Shown here: in pieces, positions 1 to 7,592 of the stretch
How positions within the stretch are numbered: the first letter of the stretch is position 1
Layout: every line of letters starts with the position of its first letter
Assembly: GCA_003151155.1 (NCBI GenBank)
Contig: PLWX01000322.1
Span: 1 to 38,761, forward strand
DNA: 38,761 nucleotides
Origin: Acidobacteriaceae bacterium
GTDB taxonomy: Bacteria > Acidobacteriota > Terriglobia > Terriglobales > Acidobacteriaceae
Reading direction: 5' to 3'
The notes under the pieces: generated by a model
Told to the model about the DNA's origin: nothing
The model's input: the letters and a program-made list of their open reading frames with translations, nothing else
Databases searched by the model: none
Made by a program: the position numbers and the translations under genes

Positions 1-363
1 GGGGGAAGTGCGTCAGCAAAGATTTCAAAGAACAAAATTCCCATGGGGTCAACCACAGACGGACAGAGTATCGGGTTGCGAGGGAAGTGTCTGTGACCTG
101 TGAAGGGGGTGGATGTGTTGTGGGGCACGTGAGGGTGTGACGTGGGCGTTGAGTTTAGAAGTAAAAAACAAAAGAGTGGAAGCGCCCGCGGCGCGTCTTA
201 ATAGACCCAACTTATCTCGCCAAAAAAAGGCGAGCTAGGATGGGGCGCCCGTGCAACTGTCGGCAGCTCTCGATTTCCGGGGTTATGGGTGGGGTTAGGT
301 GCATCTTAATCCCCTAGAGCGAAGGGTTTTGAGACTAGCTCAACCGAGGAGCGGGCAAACATC
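1..363. other. gene-free 5' stretch
   Basis: I see no supportable gene here. It holds a small hairpin at 216-234 (CTCGCC, seven A, GGCGAG) with no T-tract behind it, and a G-rich run at 279-298. At its end is the ribosome binding site GAGGAG (346-351), 12 nt before the ATG at 364. A promoter for the downstream gene must lie here, but I could not pick a convincing -35/-10 pair. Confidence 0.5.
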
Positions 364-954
364 ATGAAGAAGAATCTATTGATCCTGGCAACAACAGCGT
401 TGTTCTCCGTAGGCATGGCGGTCGCGCAGAGTGGCGCGGGAGCTGGAGCAGGGGCCGGTGCAGGTGCAGGAAGCGCGGCGGGAACTGGCGGATCGGCGGC
501 CGGAACTACGGGATCGGCAGCGGGAACGGGGACGACCGGGGTTGCCGGACAGGGCACGACCGGCACCGCGGGTACGGGCACGATGGGTACCGGAACGGCC
601 GGCCAGACGGGGACCACGGGAACGGCGGGCAGCACCTCAGGCTCGGGTATGAACCAGACGGGCGGCACGACGGGCAGCACCGGGATGAACGGAACCACCG
701 GGACGAGCACGGTGAACGGGAACTCGGCGAGCACGACTGGATCGGCGGCTGACGTGGGCACCACGGGTACGACCGGGACGACGGGCGCGGCAGGAACGAC
801 TACGCCGGGAACGACGGGCGTGAGCCCTTCGACGGGATCGACATCAACCACGACGACGAATCCGGATGGAACGTCGAGCACAACCGAGACGAGCCCGGCA
901 GCTACGCCGAACTCGACGACTTCGCCGCAGGGCAGCACGACGGTTCCGAAATAA
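364..954 (+). CDS. Gly/Thr/Ala/Ser-rich low-complexity secreted protein
   Basis: The product is 196 aa. Residues 1-21 form a signal peptide (MKKN, then a hydrophobic core, ending AVAQ). The rest is almost pure Gly, Thr, Ala and Ser: a run of GA dipeptides near residues 24-36, then GTTG/GTAG-type repeats, then a Ser/Thr/Pro tail. There is no Cys and hardly any charge in the mature part, so it resembles a silk-like or mucin-like exported polymer rather than an enzyme. GAGGAG lies upstream and a strong terminator directly downstream, which supports a real monocistronic gene. A long open frame also exists on the opposite strand (306-938), but its Pro/Val-rich translation is what a GA/GT-rich gene gives in antisense. 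Function is not recognisable; a surface, matrix or desiccation role is only a guess. Confidence 0.7.
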   Translation: MKKNLLILATTALFSVGMAVAQSGAGAGAGAGAGAGSAAGTGGSAAGTTGSAAGTGTTGVAGQGTTGTAGTGTMGTGTAGQTGTTGTAGSTSGSGMNQTGGTTGSTGMNGTTGTSTVNGNSASTTGSAADVGTTGTTGTTGAAGTTTPGTTGVSPSTGSTSTTTTNPDGTSSTTETSPAATPNSTTSPQGSTTVPK

Positions 955-976
955 GCTTTACAGCAACGCGGTCAAG

Positions 977-1009
977 AACGCCTGGACTTCACGGTCCGGG
1001 CGTTTTTTT
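977..1009 (+). terminator. rho-independent terminator
   Basis: An 11-bp stem (AACGCCTGGAC 977-987, GTCCGGGCGTT 994-1004, one G-T wobble) with a 6-nt loop is followed by a T7 run (1003-1009). It begins 22 nt after the stop of the low-complexity gene. Confidence 0.9.
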
Positions 1010-1020
1010 GTGCTTAATGC

Positions 1021-1290
1021 TTATCGGTGCCGGCGTGGGCGGTCCGTGTTGGAAGCAATCGAGATGATGTTGGAAACGGCGCTGGGCAGCTTATGAAAGC
1101 GGCGCGATTCCATGGCGTTGATTTCGTCGAGTGAATAAAGCCGGGTATTGAGACAGTCGGGACAGGTGTATTCGTAGTGATCAGGAGTGCGAAGGTCGTT
1201 GTAATGGCAGGTACGACCGCAGTCGGAGCAGGGTAGGGTCTGCGGCACACGCGAGGGAATCCAGATATTCCTATCCGGCAAACAAGACAT
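1021..1290 (-). CDS. small zinc-ribbon hypothetical protein
   Basis: The product is 89 aa. Two CxxC pairs are visible (CSDCG near residue 21 and CPDC near residue 43), about 20 residues apart, as in a zinc-ribbon knuckle that binds one metal ion. The C-terminus is Arg/His-rich. A GAGG motif lies about 9 nt upstream of the ATG on the minus strand. An overlapping frame (1014-1295) lacks this ordered motif and was not used. It lies tail-to-tail with the low-complexity gene. Zinc ribbons of this size occur in transcription- or translation-associated proteins and in many uncharacterised families, so no function is assigned. Confidence 0.6.
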   Translation of the reverse strand: MSCLPDRNIWIPSRVPQTLPCSDCGRTCHYNDLRTPDHYEYTCPDCLNTRLYSLDEINAMESRRFHKLPSAVSNIISIASNTDRPRRHR

Positions 1291-1437
1291 TGCATGAGCC
1301 TCTAAGCAAAATTTGGCGAGGCGAGGCCGTCGCCATAGTTAGCATGAACCCCAGCCGGGAGGCCGAATGTTAATAGAGTGTTAAAAGGCCGGGTTGCTGG
1401 ATGTGGAAATCCCGGATCGGGGAAAAAAAGGAAGGCC

Positions 1438-1490
1438 GGGGCTAAAGCCCGAGCTGGATGGAGCCTAGGCGGCACGGCTGAAGCCGTGCC
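1438..1490. repeat. paired palindromic repeat hairpins (REP-like)
   Basis: Two small hairpins of related design lie 20 nt apart. The first is GGGC-TAAA-GCCC (1439-1450). The second is GGCACGGC-TGAA-GCCGTGCC (1471-1490), with an 8-bp perfect stem. Both carry a GCTRAAGC centre. The stretch lies just past the stop of the MFS gene (minus strand) and could also end its transcript, but there is no T-tract. GCTRAAGC hairpins are familiar to me as dispersed intergenic elements in acidobacterial genomes; a genome-wide count would settle it. Confidence 0.55.
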
Positions 1491-1518
1491 GTCGGGCCAT
1501 GCCAGAGTCTCTGCTGGA

Positions 1519-2898
1519 TCAGTCGGCGGGCAGGGGGTCGGGTTCGAGTTCCGGAGTGACGTATTGCGAGCCGACTTCGTGGAGCTCGAGGTGCTTGGTT
1601 TCCGGCGAGAAAAAGAGGCTGCCGATGGTCATGAGGGCTCCGATGGTGAGAATGACCGCGGGGGAGAGCCACATGTCACCTTTTTCGATGCGCGCGATGA
1701 AGGGGATCTTGTGCGCCCAGGCTACGTAGATCCCGAACCAGGCTCCTAACAAAGCTCCCGAGGAATATCCGAAGCCGACGCCGGCAGCGCGGCGGGAGGT
1801 GGGGAATCGTTCGCAGAGGTACGCGGGAACGACGCCCCATGCCAGTTTGAGCATGGCAGCCATGCAGGTGCCGAGGACAGCCATCTTGATATTGCGATTA
1901 ATCGCAGCGTGATAGAGGACGTAGAAGACGGGGATGCCGCCGAAGACCAGGAAGAGGCAATACCACTGGGTGAGGGGCTTGCGTCCGGTGCGATCGGAGA
2001 GCCATCCGTAAAAGTTGTAGCCGAGGAAGGCGAGAAAGAGTGCGAAGCCATAGATGAGGCTGTAGGTCGTGGTGTCGAAACCGCGACCGTTGAGGGTGAG
2101 GATGTTGGGAAGGAAGCCGTAGACCGAGTAGTCGGTGAGGAAGAGGCCGGTCATGAAAAAGAAAACCTGGAGGAAATCGAAAAGCTGCGGGCGCTTAAAC
2201 AGGCTGAAGAACGGCGCCTTCTGAATCGTCTTGGCTTCCTTGGCGCGTTCGAACTCCGGAGACTCGTGCAGCGTGCTGCGAATGAACAGCGCGAGGAAGA
2301 CGGGAATGACTCCCGTCATGAAAGCGATGCGCCATCCGTAACTGGCGAGTGCAGCTTTGCCGAGTTGCGACGAGATTAAGGCGACGACGAGCGAAGCAAA
2401 AACATAACCGAGGGGGAAGCCGGATTGGATGAATCCGCCGATAGCGCCGCGACGGGCTTGCGGTGCGTGTTCGATGGCGAAGACGTGACCGACGGCGTAC
2501 TCTCCGCCGAAGAAGCAGCCCATCAGGAAACGCAAAATACAGAACAACACATACGACCAGACGCCGATTTGCGCATACGTCGGAAGGAAGCCTGCGGCCA
2601 ACGACATGACGCCGACGCCGCCGATCGTCAGGACGAGAAGAAATCGGCGGCCGATTTTGTCGGCATAATGTCCGAAGATGGCGGAGCCTACGGGGCGCGC
2701 GGCCATAGTGATGGAGTAGGTGAAGACGATGGTCAGGTACTGCCAGGCAGCGCTGCCCTTGGGCGAGGCGAAGATCTTGACGAGGATGGGCGCCATGACG
2801 ATGACCATGGCCATGTCGTAAGCGTCGAGCATGAAGCCCAGGAACTGGGAGATCATGGCGAGTTTCGTAGCGCGAGGAAGAGGAGGATGACTGGCCAT
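1519..2898 (-). CDS. MFS transporter, sialate/carboxylate:H+ symporter (SHS/JEN1-like)
   Basis: The product is 459 aa, the usual 12-TM MFS length. The first helix carries the GFMLDAYD motif typical of the metabolite:H+ and SHS/JEN1 groups, which carry mono- and dicarboxylates, lactate or sialate. The loop 2-3 signature (GHYADKIGRR) and the matching loop 8-9 signature (GWLSDRTGRK) are both present. A central cytoplasmic loop (about residues 215-235, Glu/Lys-rich) separates the two halves. The start is set by GGAG about 8-10 nt upstream of the ATG. The gene diverges from the porin and lactate cluster and has a palindrome upstream (2992-3013) that recurs in front of lldP, so a carboxylate substrate such as lactate or pyruvate is the best inference. 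The family is firm, the substrate is not. Confidence 0.85.
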   Translation of the reverse strand: MASHPPLPRATKLAMISQFLGFMLDAYDMAMVIVMAPILVKIFASPKGSAAWQYLTIVFTYSITMAARPVGSAIFGHYADKIGRRFLLVLTIGGVGVMSLAAGFLPTYAQIGVWSYVLFCILRFLMGCFFGGEYAVGHVFAIEHAPQARRGAIGGFIQSGFPLGYVFASLVVALISSQLGKAALASYGWRIAFMTGVIPVFLALFIRSTLHESPEFERAKEAKTIQKAPFFSLFKRPQLFDFLQVFFFMTGLFLTDYSVYGFLPNILTLNGRGFDTTTYSLIYGFALFLAFLGYNFYGWLSDRTGRKPLTQWYCLFLVFGGIPVFYVLYHAAINRNIKMAVLGTCMAAMLKLAWGVVPAYLCERFPTSRRAAGVGFGYSSGALLGAWFGIYVAWAHKIPFIARIEKGDMWLSPAVILTIGALMTIGSLFFSPETKHLELHEVGSQYVTPELEPDPLPAD

Positions 2899-2991
2899 CG
2901 GATGGACTCCGGCTACTGCAGGAATACGGGACGCGGCGGTTTATAGCACGGAGCATAGGCCGGGAGGGTGTGCGGTCACAGATGGCAGTGA

Positions 2992-3013
2992 TATATCGAC
3001 GGTTATCGATGTG
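2992..3013. promoter_or_regulatory. palindromic operator, copy 1
   Basis: TATATCGA, six bases, then TCGATGTG: arms complementary at most positions. It matches the copy at 7426-7447 at 18 of 22 positions, including the inner ATATCGAC and TCGAT blocks. It lies about 95 bp upstream of the MFS start and 460 bp upstream of the porin start. A dimeric repressor or activator site is the natural reading; the regulator is not in this window. Confidence 0.65.
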
Positions 3014-3282
3014 TTTTTCGGGTAAGAGTGGAGCGGGAAGCCGCGTGCAGCCTAGTTTCCCCACGAAGGTGGTGTTCTGATGGTTGCGGAAGAGGAGGAG
3101 AAACGCGGAACCAGGGCTTGTCACAAACATAGGTGAGCGCGATTACAAGAAGGCGAGAAGCTGCCCTGATATAAGACCGCACCACGGCACAGTTTTTGAA
3201 GTCACGGGGACCGAGGATGGAGAGTCAATCAAGGTAACGATTCGTAAAACTTTACAAGGTCGACTGTAAAGCCCTGTGTTAG

Positions 3283-3298
3283 ATTGACGGCCATCAAT
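3283..3298. promoter_or_regulatory. CRP/FNR-family box upstream of the porin gene
   Basis: ATTGA-CGGCCA-TCAAT has perfect 5-bp arms and agrees closely with the FNR consensus TTGAT-N4-ATCAA. Its centre lies about 185 nt before the porin ATG. Similar boxes stand before lldP, the cytochrome cluster and the radical SAM gene. Confidence 0.55.
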
Positions 3299-3475
3299 AT
3301 GGGACCCGTGGGGACCACTGACTGAATGCAGTACGGATTGCAAGATACGGCATCGACATGCAAGTCGCAGCTGAGTGGAATTCAAAAGCGCGCCGAGAAG
3401 TTACGACGTGACATAGCCACCGTCGAGTGGTCATGCGGTCAACAAAGTAGTTCTTGAGAGTAGTCCGGAGGGAAG

Positions 3476-5410
3476 ATGCGGCGATTGATAGGATCAGTGT
3501 TGCTATTTGCGATGCTAGTGCCCGGCGGGTTGCTGGGTCAGGATGCAAAACCGAAAAAGAAGAGACCAGTCAGGAAAACCGTAGTCGAAGAACAGTTGGA
3601 AAAACTTCAACAACGGCTGGAAGAACAACAAGCGCAGATCCAGCAGCAAGCGGCGCAGATTCAGCAACAGCAGACCCAAATCCAACAATTGCAGCAGAGC
3701 GATGCCTCCGAAGCGCAGCAGAACGCGCAGGTGCAAGCCAGCGTGCAGGCAGCGAGCCAGCAGGCCGCAGCGGCACAACAACAGGCGAGCAATTTATCGG
3801 CGAGCGTATCGGACTTGAAGGCGACGACAGCGGATGCGATCAAGGTGTCGACGGACGACCATAAGAGAGTCGACAAGATGATCAACCCGGATGCGTATGC
3901 GGCAAAGCCGACGTTCATCGCGGCGGTGGCGCCGATCCGCGCTTTGCCGATCGACGCACCGGTGAAGGATGGCTTGGTACCTTCGTTCCGTTTGGGACTG
4001 GTGCGCGTGACTCCGTATGGATTCCTGAAGGCGACGGTAGCTGAGGATTCTTCTTCGCCACGCGGCGATGACTTCCCGTTGCCGGGATTCCTGAGCGCGG
4101 ATACGGGGCCGAGCCCGACGCCGGAGTTCCATCTGAAGGCGCGATCCAGCCGTTTCGGGGCGAATTTCGAGTGGCCGGATGTATCGAAGAACGTGACCAT
4201 CACCGGCAAGTTTGAGTTCGACTGGGAAGGCATGTTCAGCCGCGCCGACAACCGCAACATCTCGGCGATCCGCAGCAATGCCCCGACGATCCGTTTGGGC
4301 TTTATGCGCGTGGATTACACCCACGGTCCGACCGATTGGTTCTTCGAAGCGGGGGAAAACTGGACGCCGTTTGGGTCGAGCACTCTGCCAAACCTGGTGG
4401 AAACGACAGGGCTGGGCATCGGATTCGGTTCGTTGTATGAGCGCCAGCCAGAAATGCGGTTTGGATTCGTGCAGAAGCTAGGCGGCACGCTGAAGTTCTC
4501 GCCGGAGATCGCGATCGTACAGCCGGGATTCGGAAACCTGCCGGCGGATACTGTTGTGGCCGGAGTGGACGTGAACGGAGGCACCGGGCTTGGCAATCAA
4601 CTCGGTTATGGTGAACGGCAGGGATCGGATGCAGACCGGCCGGAGATCGAAGCCCGCGCGGTCTTGCAATGGCAACTGGATCCGGCAAAGGGCGTAGCGC
4701 CGGCGCAAATCATTGTGAGCGGCGTCGAGGGAAGACGTGAAGCGGTTGTGCTGGCTTCAGCGGTGCCGGCTGCTTACGCAAGTGCATTCCCGACCGGCGC
4801 TACAGTGAGCAGCGAGCGATGGGGTGGCACGATCGAAGCACAACTGCCAACCCGGTTCCTGACGCTGACCGCGAAGGTTTATCGTGGTGCTGACCTGCGA
4901 TACTTCTTCGCAGGACAGCTGTTCTCGAACTTTAACGATGCTTACGGACTGACAGGGACTGCAACGGCGCTGTCAGTGGATGGATCGTCAACCGTAGTGT
5001 TCGGCACCAATGCAGCTGGAGAGAAGACCGTAGCGCCGCAGCGTCCGGTACGTTCGAATGGCGGCTTCCTGAACGTAGGACTCCCGCTCTCGCGGTGGTT
5101 TAACGCCAACCCCGCCGGTCGCAATGCGGGCTGGCAGATGTACTTCCATTACGGACTGGACCAGGTAGAAGCAAGCGATCTGTATCACCTGACAGAAGCG
5201 CGCGCGGTGTCAACCCGTGCACGCAGCCGACTGGGTGCAGTCTCGCTGTATTACAAGATGAATCCCTGGTGCACGTTCGTCTACGAGCAATCGCTTTACA
5301 CGACCATTGCCATTCCGACTCTCACGGGGGCATACCCGAAGGTTAGTGGCGTGCAAAGCCGTGAGTGGAACGATCGCAGAGAGGAATTCGGGCCGGTGTT
5401 TACGTTCTAG
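3476..5410 (+). CDS. outer-membrane porin-like protein with N-terminal coiled coil
   Basis: The product is 644 aa. It has a signal peptide (residues 1-21, ending LLGQ), a Lys/Arg-rich stretch, then a Gln-rich coiled coil (about residues 38-75, EQQAQIQQQ-type heptads) running into an Ala/Gln helix to about residue 125. The remaining 500 residues alternate short amphipathic strands and Gly/Asn/Asp turns and end in the aromatic motif FTF, the usual terminus of a beta-barrel recognised by BAM. The layout matches DcaP/OprP-type trimeric porins, where the coiled coil trimerises in the periplasm. GGAGGG lies directly upstream. It precedes cstA and lldP, so it may let small organic acids through the outer membrane. 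The porin class is likely; the substrate is inferred only from neighbours. Confidence 0.75.
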   Translation: MRRLIGSVLLFAMLVPGGLLGQDAKPKKKRPVRKTVVEEQLEKLQQRLEEQQAQIQQQAAQIQQQQTQIQQLQQSDASEAQQNAQVQASVQAASQQAAAAQQQASNLSASVSDLKATTADAIKVSTDDHKRVDKMINPDAYAAKPTFIAAVAPIRALPIDAPVKDGLVPSFRLGLVRVTPYGFLKATVAEDSSSPRGDDFPLPGFLSADTGPSPTPEFHLKARSSRFGANFEWPDVSKNVTITGKFEFDWEGMFSRADNRNISAIRSNAPTIRLGFMRVDYTHGPTDWFFEAGENWTPFGSSTLPNLVETTGLGIGFGSLYERQPEMRFGFVQKLGGTLKFSPEIAIVQPGFGNLPADTVVAGVDVNGGTGLGNQLGYGERQGSDADRPEIEARAVLQWQLDPAKGVAPAQIIVSGVEGRREAVVLASAVPAAYASAFPTGATVSSERWGGTIEAQLPTRFLTLTAKVYRGADLRYFFAGQLFSNFNDAYGLTGTATALSVDGSSTVVFGTNAAGEKTVAPQRPVRSNGGFLNVGLPLSRWFNANPAGRNAGWQMYFHYGLDQVEASDLYHLTEARAVSTRARSRLGAVSLYYKMNPWCTFVYEQSLYTTIAIPTLTGAYPKVSGVQSREWNDRREEFGPVFTF

Positions 5411-5451
5411 CTTGCAATTGGTTTGCAGGCGGAGCAATCTCGTTTGAAACT

Positions 5452-5485
5452 GGGATGGGCGGACCTAGTCTGCCCATTCCCTTTT
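5452..5485 (+). terminator. intergenic hairpin terminator between porin and cstA
   Basis: A 13-bp stem with one bulge (GGGATGGGCGGAC 5452-5464, GTCTGCCCATTCCC 5468-5481) has a CTA loop and is followed by TTTT (5482-5485). It ends 21 nt before the cstA ATG. It could end porin transcripts or attenuate read-through into cstA. Confidence 0.75.
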
Positions 5486-5506
5486 CCGCACGCCACGGAG
5501 TTCCTG

Positions 5507-7360
5507 ATGAACACATTGCCGGTGATGATCGGTGTATTGTGCGTTTTCGCCCTGGCTTATCGTTACTACAGTGCATTCTTAGCCGCCAAGGCATTGGCTC
5601 TCGATGATCGTCGTATAACCCCAGCCCATCAATATGAAGATGGGCATAATTATGTTCCGTCGCCGAAGTGGGTGCTGTTCGGGCATCACTTCGCAGCGAT
5701 CGCCGGGGCGGGTCCACTGGTAGGACCGACACTGGCGGCGCAATTCGGATTCGCGCCGGGATTGACGTGGATTCTTTTCGGCGCGGTACTTGCAGGGTGC
5801 GTGCAGGACTTCACGGTGCTGGTGGCGTCGTTCCGGCATAAAGGGAAATCGCTGGCGGAAGTGGCGCGAACCGAGATCAGTCCATTTGCCGGACTGGTGG
5901 CGATGATTGCCGTGCTGTTCATCCTGCTGGTGACGCTGGCCGGACTGGGTATTGTGGTGGTGAATGCGCTCTCCAATAGTCCGTGGGGAGTGTTTACGAT
6001 TGGGATGACGATTCCCATCGCAATATTGATGGGCCTCTATATGTTCAAGAGCACGCCGGGACAGATCAAGGTGATGCTGCCAAGTATTTTCGGCGTCGTG
6101 CTGCTGATGGCGGCATTGATTGGCGGCCGGAGTTTCTCGCTGTCGTCGCACGCGAATGTGCTGATGTTCAACGCCCACCAGATCACCTATCTCATGGCGA
6201 TCTATGGCTTCGGGGCATCGATTCTCCCGGTGTGGCTGCTGCTGGAGCCGCGCGATTACCTGTCGACGTACGTAAAGCTGGGCACGATCGCGGCGCTGAT
6301 TATTGGCGTGCTATTCGTGCATCCGGATATTAAATTCCCCGCGGTTACGCAGTTCGTGCACGGCGGGGGACCGATTATCCCGGGCAAGCTGTTTCCGTTC
6401 CTGTTCGTGACGATTGCCTGCGGAGCTATTTCTGGATTCCATTCGCTCGTCGCTTCGGGGACCACGCCCAAGATGATCGACAAGGAGACGGATGCGCGGT
6501 TCATTGGGTATGGAGCGATGTTGTGTGAAGGCATCGTTGCGGTACTGGCGCTGATTGCCGCGACCTCGATGTTCCCGGGAGACTACTTCGCGATCAACAC
6601 AACGCCGGCGGTGTTTGCCAAGCTCGGCATGCACACCGTGAATCTCGATATGTTTTCGCAGGAAGTAGGGGAGAAACTGGCGGGACGCACGGGAGGCGCG
6701 GTTTCGCTGGCGGTGGGTATGGCGCAGATTTTCAAGGGTCTGCCGGGGATGAACCGGCTGATGAGCTATTGGTACCACTACGCGATCATGTTCGAAGCGC
6801 TGTTCATATTGACGACCGTCGATACGGGCACACGGGTGGCGCGCTACGTAATGCACGAGTTGCTGGGCAAGGTTTATAAACCGTTCGCTGACCAGAGGTG
6901 GTGGCCGGGAACGATCATGACGACCACGCTGGTAGTGCTGGGATGGGGGTACTTGATTTATACGGGAAGCATCTCCACGATTTGGCCGCTGTTTGGGACG
7001 GGGAACCAGTTGTTGGCGACGATTGCGCTGGCAGTAACGACCACCTTCCTGATCAACATGGGGAAAGCGAAGTACGCGATCTGCACGTTCCTTCCGATGT
7101 GCTTCGTGGGCGTGACGACGCTGACGGCCGGAGTGCTTTCGATCAAGAACATCTTCTGGCCGCTGAGGCTGGTGGCGGGCAAGGAGTTTACCGGCTACCT
7201 TGACTCGACGTTGATGACGATATTCATTCTTGGCGTGGTTCTGGTGGTGTTCGATGCCAGCCGGCGCTGGGTGAAGACGCTGGGCGGAGCGGACATTCCG
7301 AAAGAAGCCTTCGGACCTCCGGAAGTGGACCTGGCGAAGCCTCCGATGCGCTGCTGCTGA
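5507..7360 (+). CDS. cstA: carbon starvation protein A family, pyruvate transporter (CstA/BtsT)
   Basis: The product is 617 aa with many membrane segments. The CstA N-terminal signature is clear: a [15 protein letters not shown]-type first helix and loop, [16 protein letters not shown], then [18 protein letters not shown]. The [17 protein letters not shown] block is also family-typical. E. coli CstA and BtsT (YjiY) are H+-coupled pyruvate transporters, which fits the lactate/pyruvate genes on both sides. I chose the ATG at 5507 because GGAG (5497-5500) sits 6 nt before it, and because an upstream in-frame start at 5423 would place coding sequence over the terminator hairpin. The C-terminus (PPMRCC) carries a Cys pair. 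It lies downstream of the porin and has its own terminator. Confidence 0.92.
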   Translation: MNTLPVMIGVLCVFALAYRYYSAFLAAKALALDDRRITPAHQYEDGHNYVPSPKWVLFGHHFAAIAGAGPLVGPTLAAQFGFAPGLTWILFGAVLAGCVQDFTVLVASFRHKGKSLAEVARTEISPFAGLVAMIAVLFILLVTLAGLGIVVVNALSNSPWGVFTIGMTIPIAILMGLYMFKSTPGQIKVMLPSIFGVVLLMAALIGGRSFSLSSHANVLMFNAHQITYLMAIYGFGASILPVWLLLEPRDYLSTYVKLGTIAALIIGVLFVHPDIKFPAVTQFVHGGGPIIPGKLFPFLFVTIACGAISGFHSLVASGTTPKMIDKETDARFIGYGAMLCEGIVAVLALIAATSMFPGDYFAINTTPAVFAKLGMHTVNLDMFSQEVGEKLAGRTGGAVSLAVGMAQIFKGLPGMNRLMSYWYHYAIMFEALFILTTVDTGTRVARYVMHELLGKVYKPFADQRWWPGTIMTTTLVVLGWGYLIYTGSISTIWPLFGTGNQLLATIALAVTTTFLINMGKAKYAICTFLPMCFVGVTTLTAGVLSIKNIFWPLRLVAGKEFTGYLDSTLMTIFILGVVLVVFDASRRWVKTLGGADIPKEAFGPPEVDLAKPPMRCC

Positions 7361-7383
7361 AATCTCACAGCGTGGAGAATCTG

Positions 7384-7415
7384 AGCGGTACCGCTATCCT
7401 GCGGGCCGCTTTTTT
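7384..7415 (+). terminator. rho-independent terminator after cstA
   Basis: AGCGG(TA)CCGC at 7384-7394 pairs with GCGGGCCGCT at 7401-7410, with a bulge, followed by a T6 run (7410-7415). It separates cstA from the lldP control region. Confidence 0.8.
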
Positions 7416-7425
7416 CATTTACAGA

Positions 7426-7447
7426 CATATCGACAGGTTTCGATATG
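7426..7447. promoter_or_regulatory. palindromic operator, copy 2 (lldP promoter)
   Basis: CATATCGA-CAGGTT-TCGATATG has perfect 8-bp arms and a 6-nt spacer, about 146 nt upstream of the lldP ATG. It matches the copy at 2992-3013 at 18 of 22 positions. Its centre is 40 bp from that of the CRP-type box at 7469-7484. The motif does not look like the usual GntR LldR/LutR site (TNGTNNNACNA type). Confidence 0.75.
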
Positions 7448-7468
7448 GTGCGCACGCTCACTCCGGTT

Positions 7469-7484
7469 TGTGAGGCGCATCACA
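7469..7484. promoter_or_regulatory. CRP-type box upstream of lldP
   Basis: TGTGA-GGCGCA-TCACA is an exact match to the CRP core consensus TGTGA-N6-TCACA, located about 109 nt before the lldP start and downstream of the palindromic operator. Confidence 0.65.
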
Positions 7485-7592
7485 TACCATGGTACAACGA
7501 TAAACGGACAATCCTGACGCTGCTGGCGCGCCTTCGGCCCGCTCTCACTTCGCGCGCCGGCTCTGCGACCCTTCGACGTCGAGGTTGAAACC

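Larger units (their letters stand above)
2899..3475. other. 577-nt divergent regulatory region
   Basis: No convincing gene is present: the short open frames here lack ribosome binding sites, codon bias or motifs. It separates the minus-strand MFS gene from the plus-strand porin. It holds the palindromic operator at 2992-3013, a weaker GTGA-N6-TTAC element at 3133-3146, a perfect FNR-like box at 3283-3298 and the porin ribosome binding site GGAGGG just before 3476. Confidence 0.6.

Noticed and set aside
216-234. CTCGCC-A7-GGCGAG hairpin as a terminator
   Set aside because: No T-tract follows on either strand.
279-298. G-quadruplex-like G-run pattern
   Set aside because: The last run has only two G, so no stable three-tetrad fold is supported.
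306-938. 210-aa Pro/Val-rich open frame on the minus strand
   Set aside because: It is the antisense of a GA/GT-rich gene that has a signal peptide, ribosome binding site and terminator; the reverse frame has none of these.
3133-3146. GTGA-N6-TTAC as a further CRP box
   Set aside because: One arm base mismatches and there is no supporting repeat.
3084-3385. Small open frames on both strands in the MFS/porin gap
   Set aside because: No ribosome binding site or recognisable domain, and the regulatory elements lie here.
5423-5506. 28-residue N-terminal extension of CstA
   Set aside because: It would cover the terminator hairpin, and the ATG at 5507 has GGAG and matches the family start.
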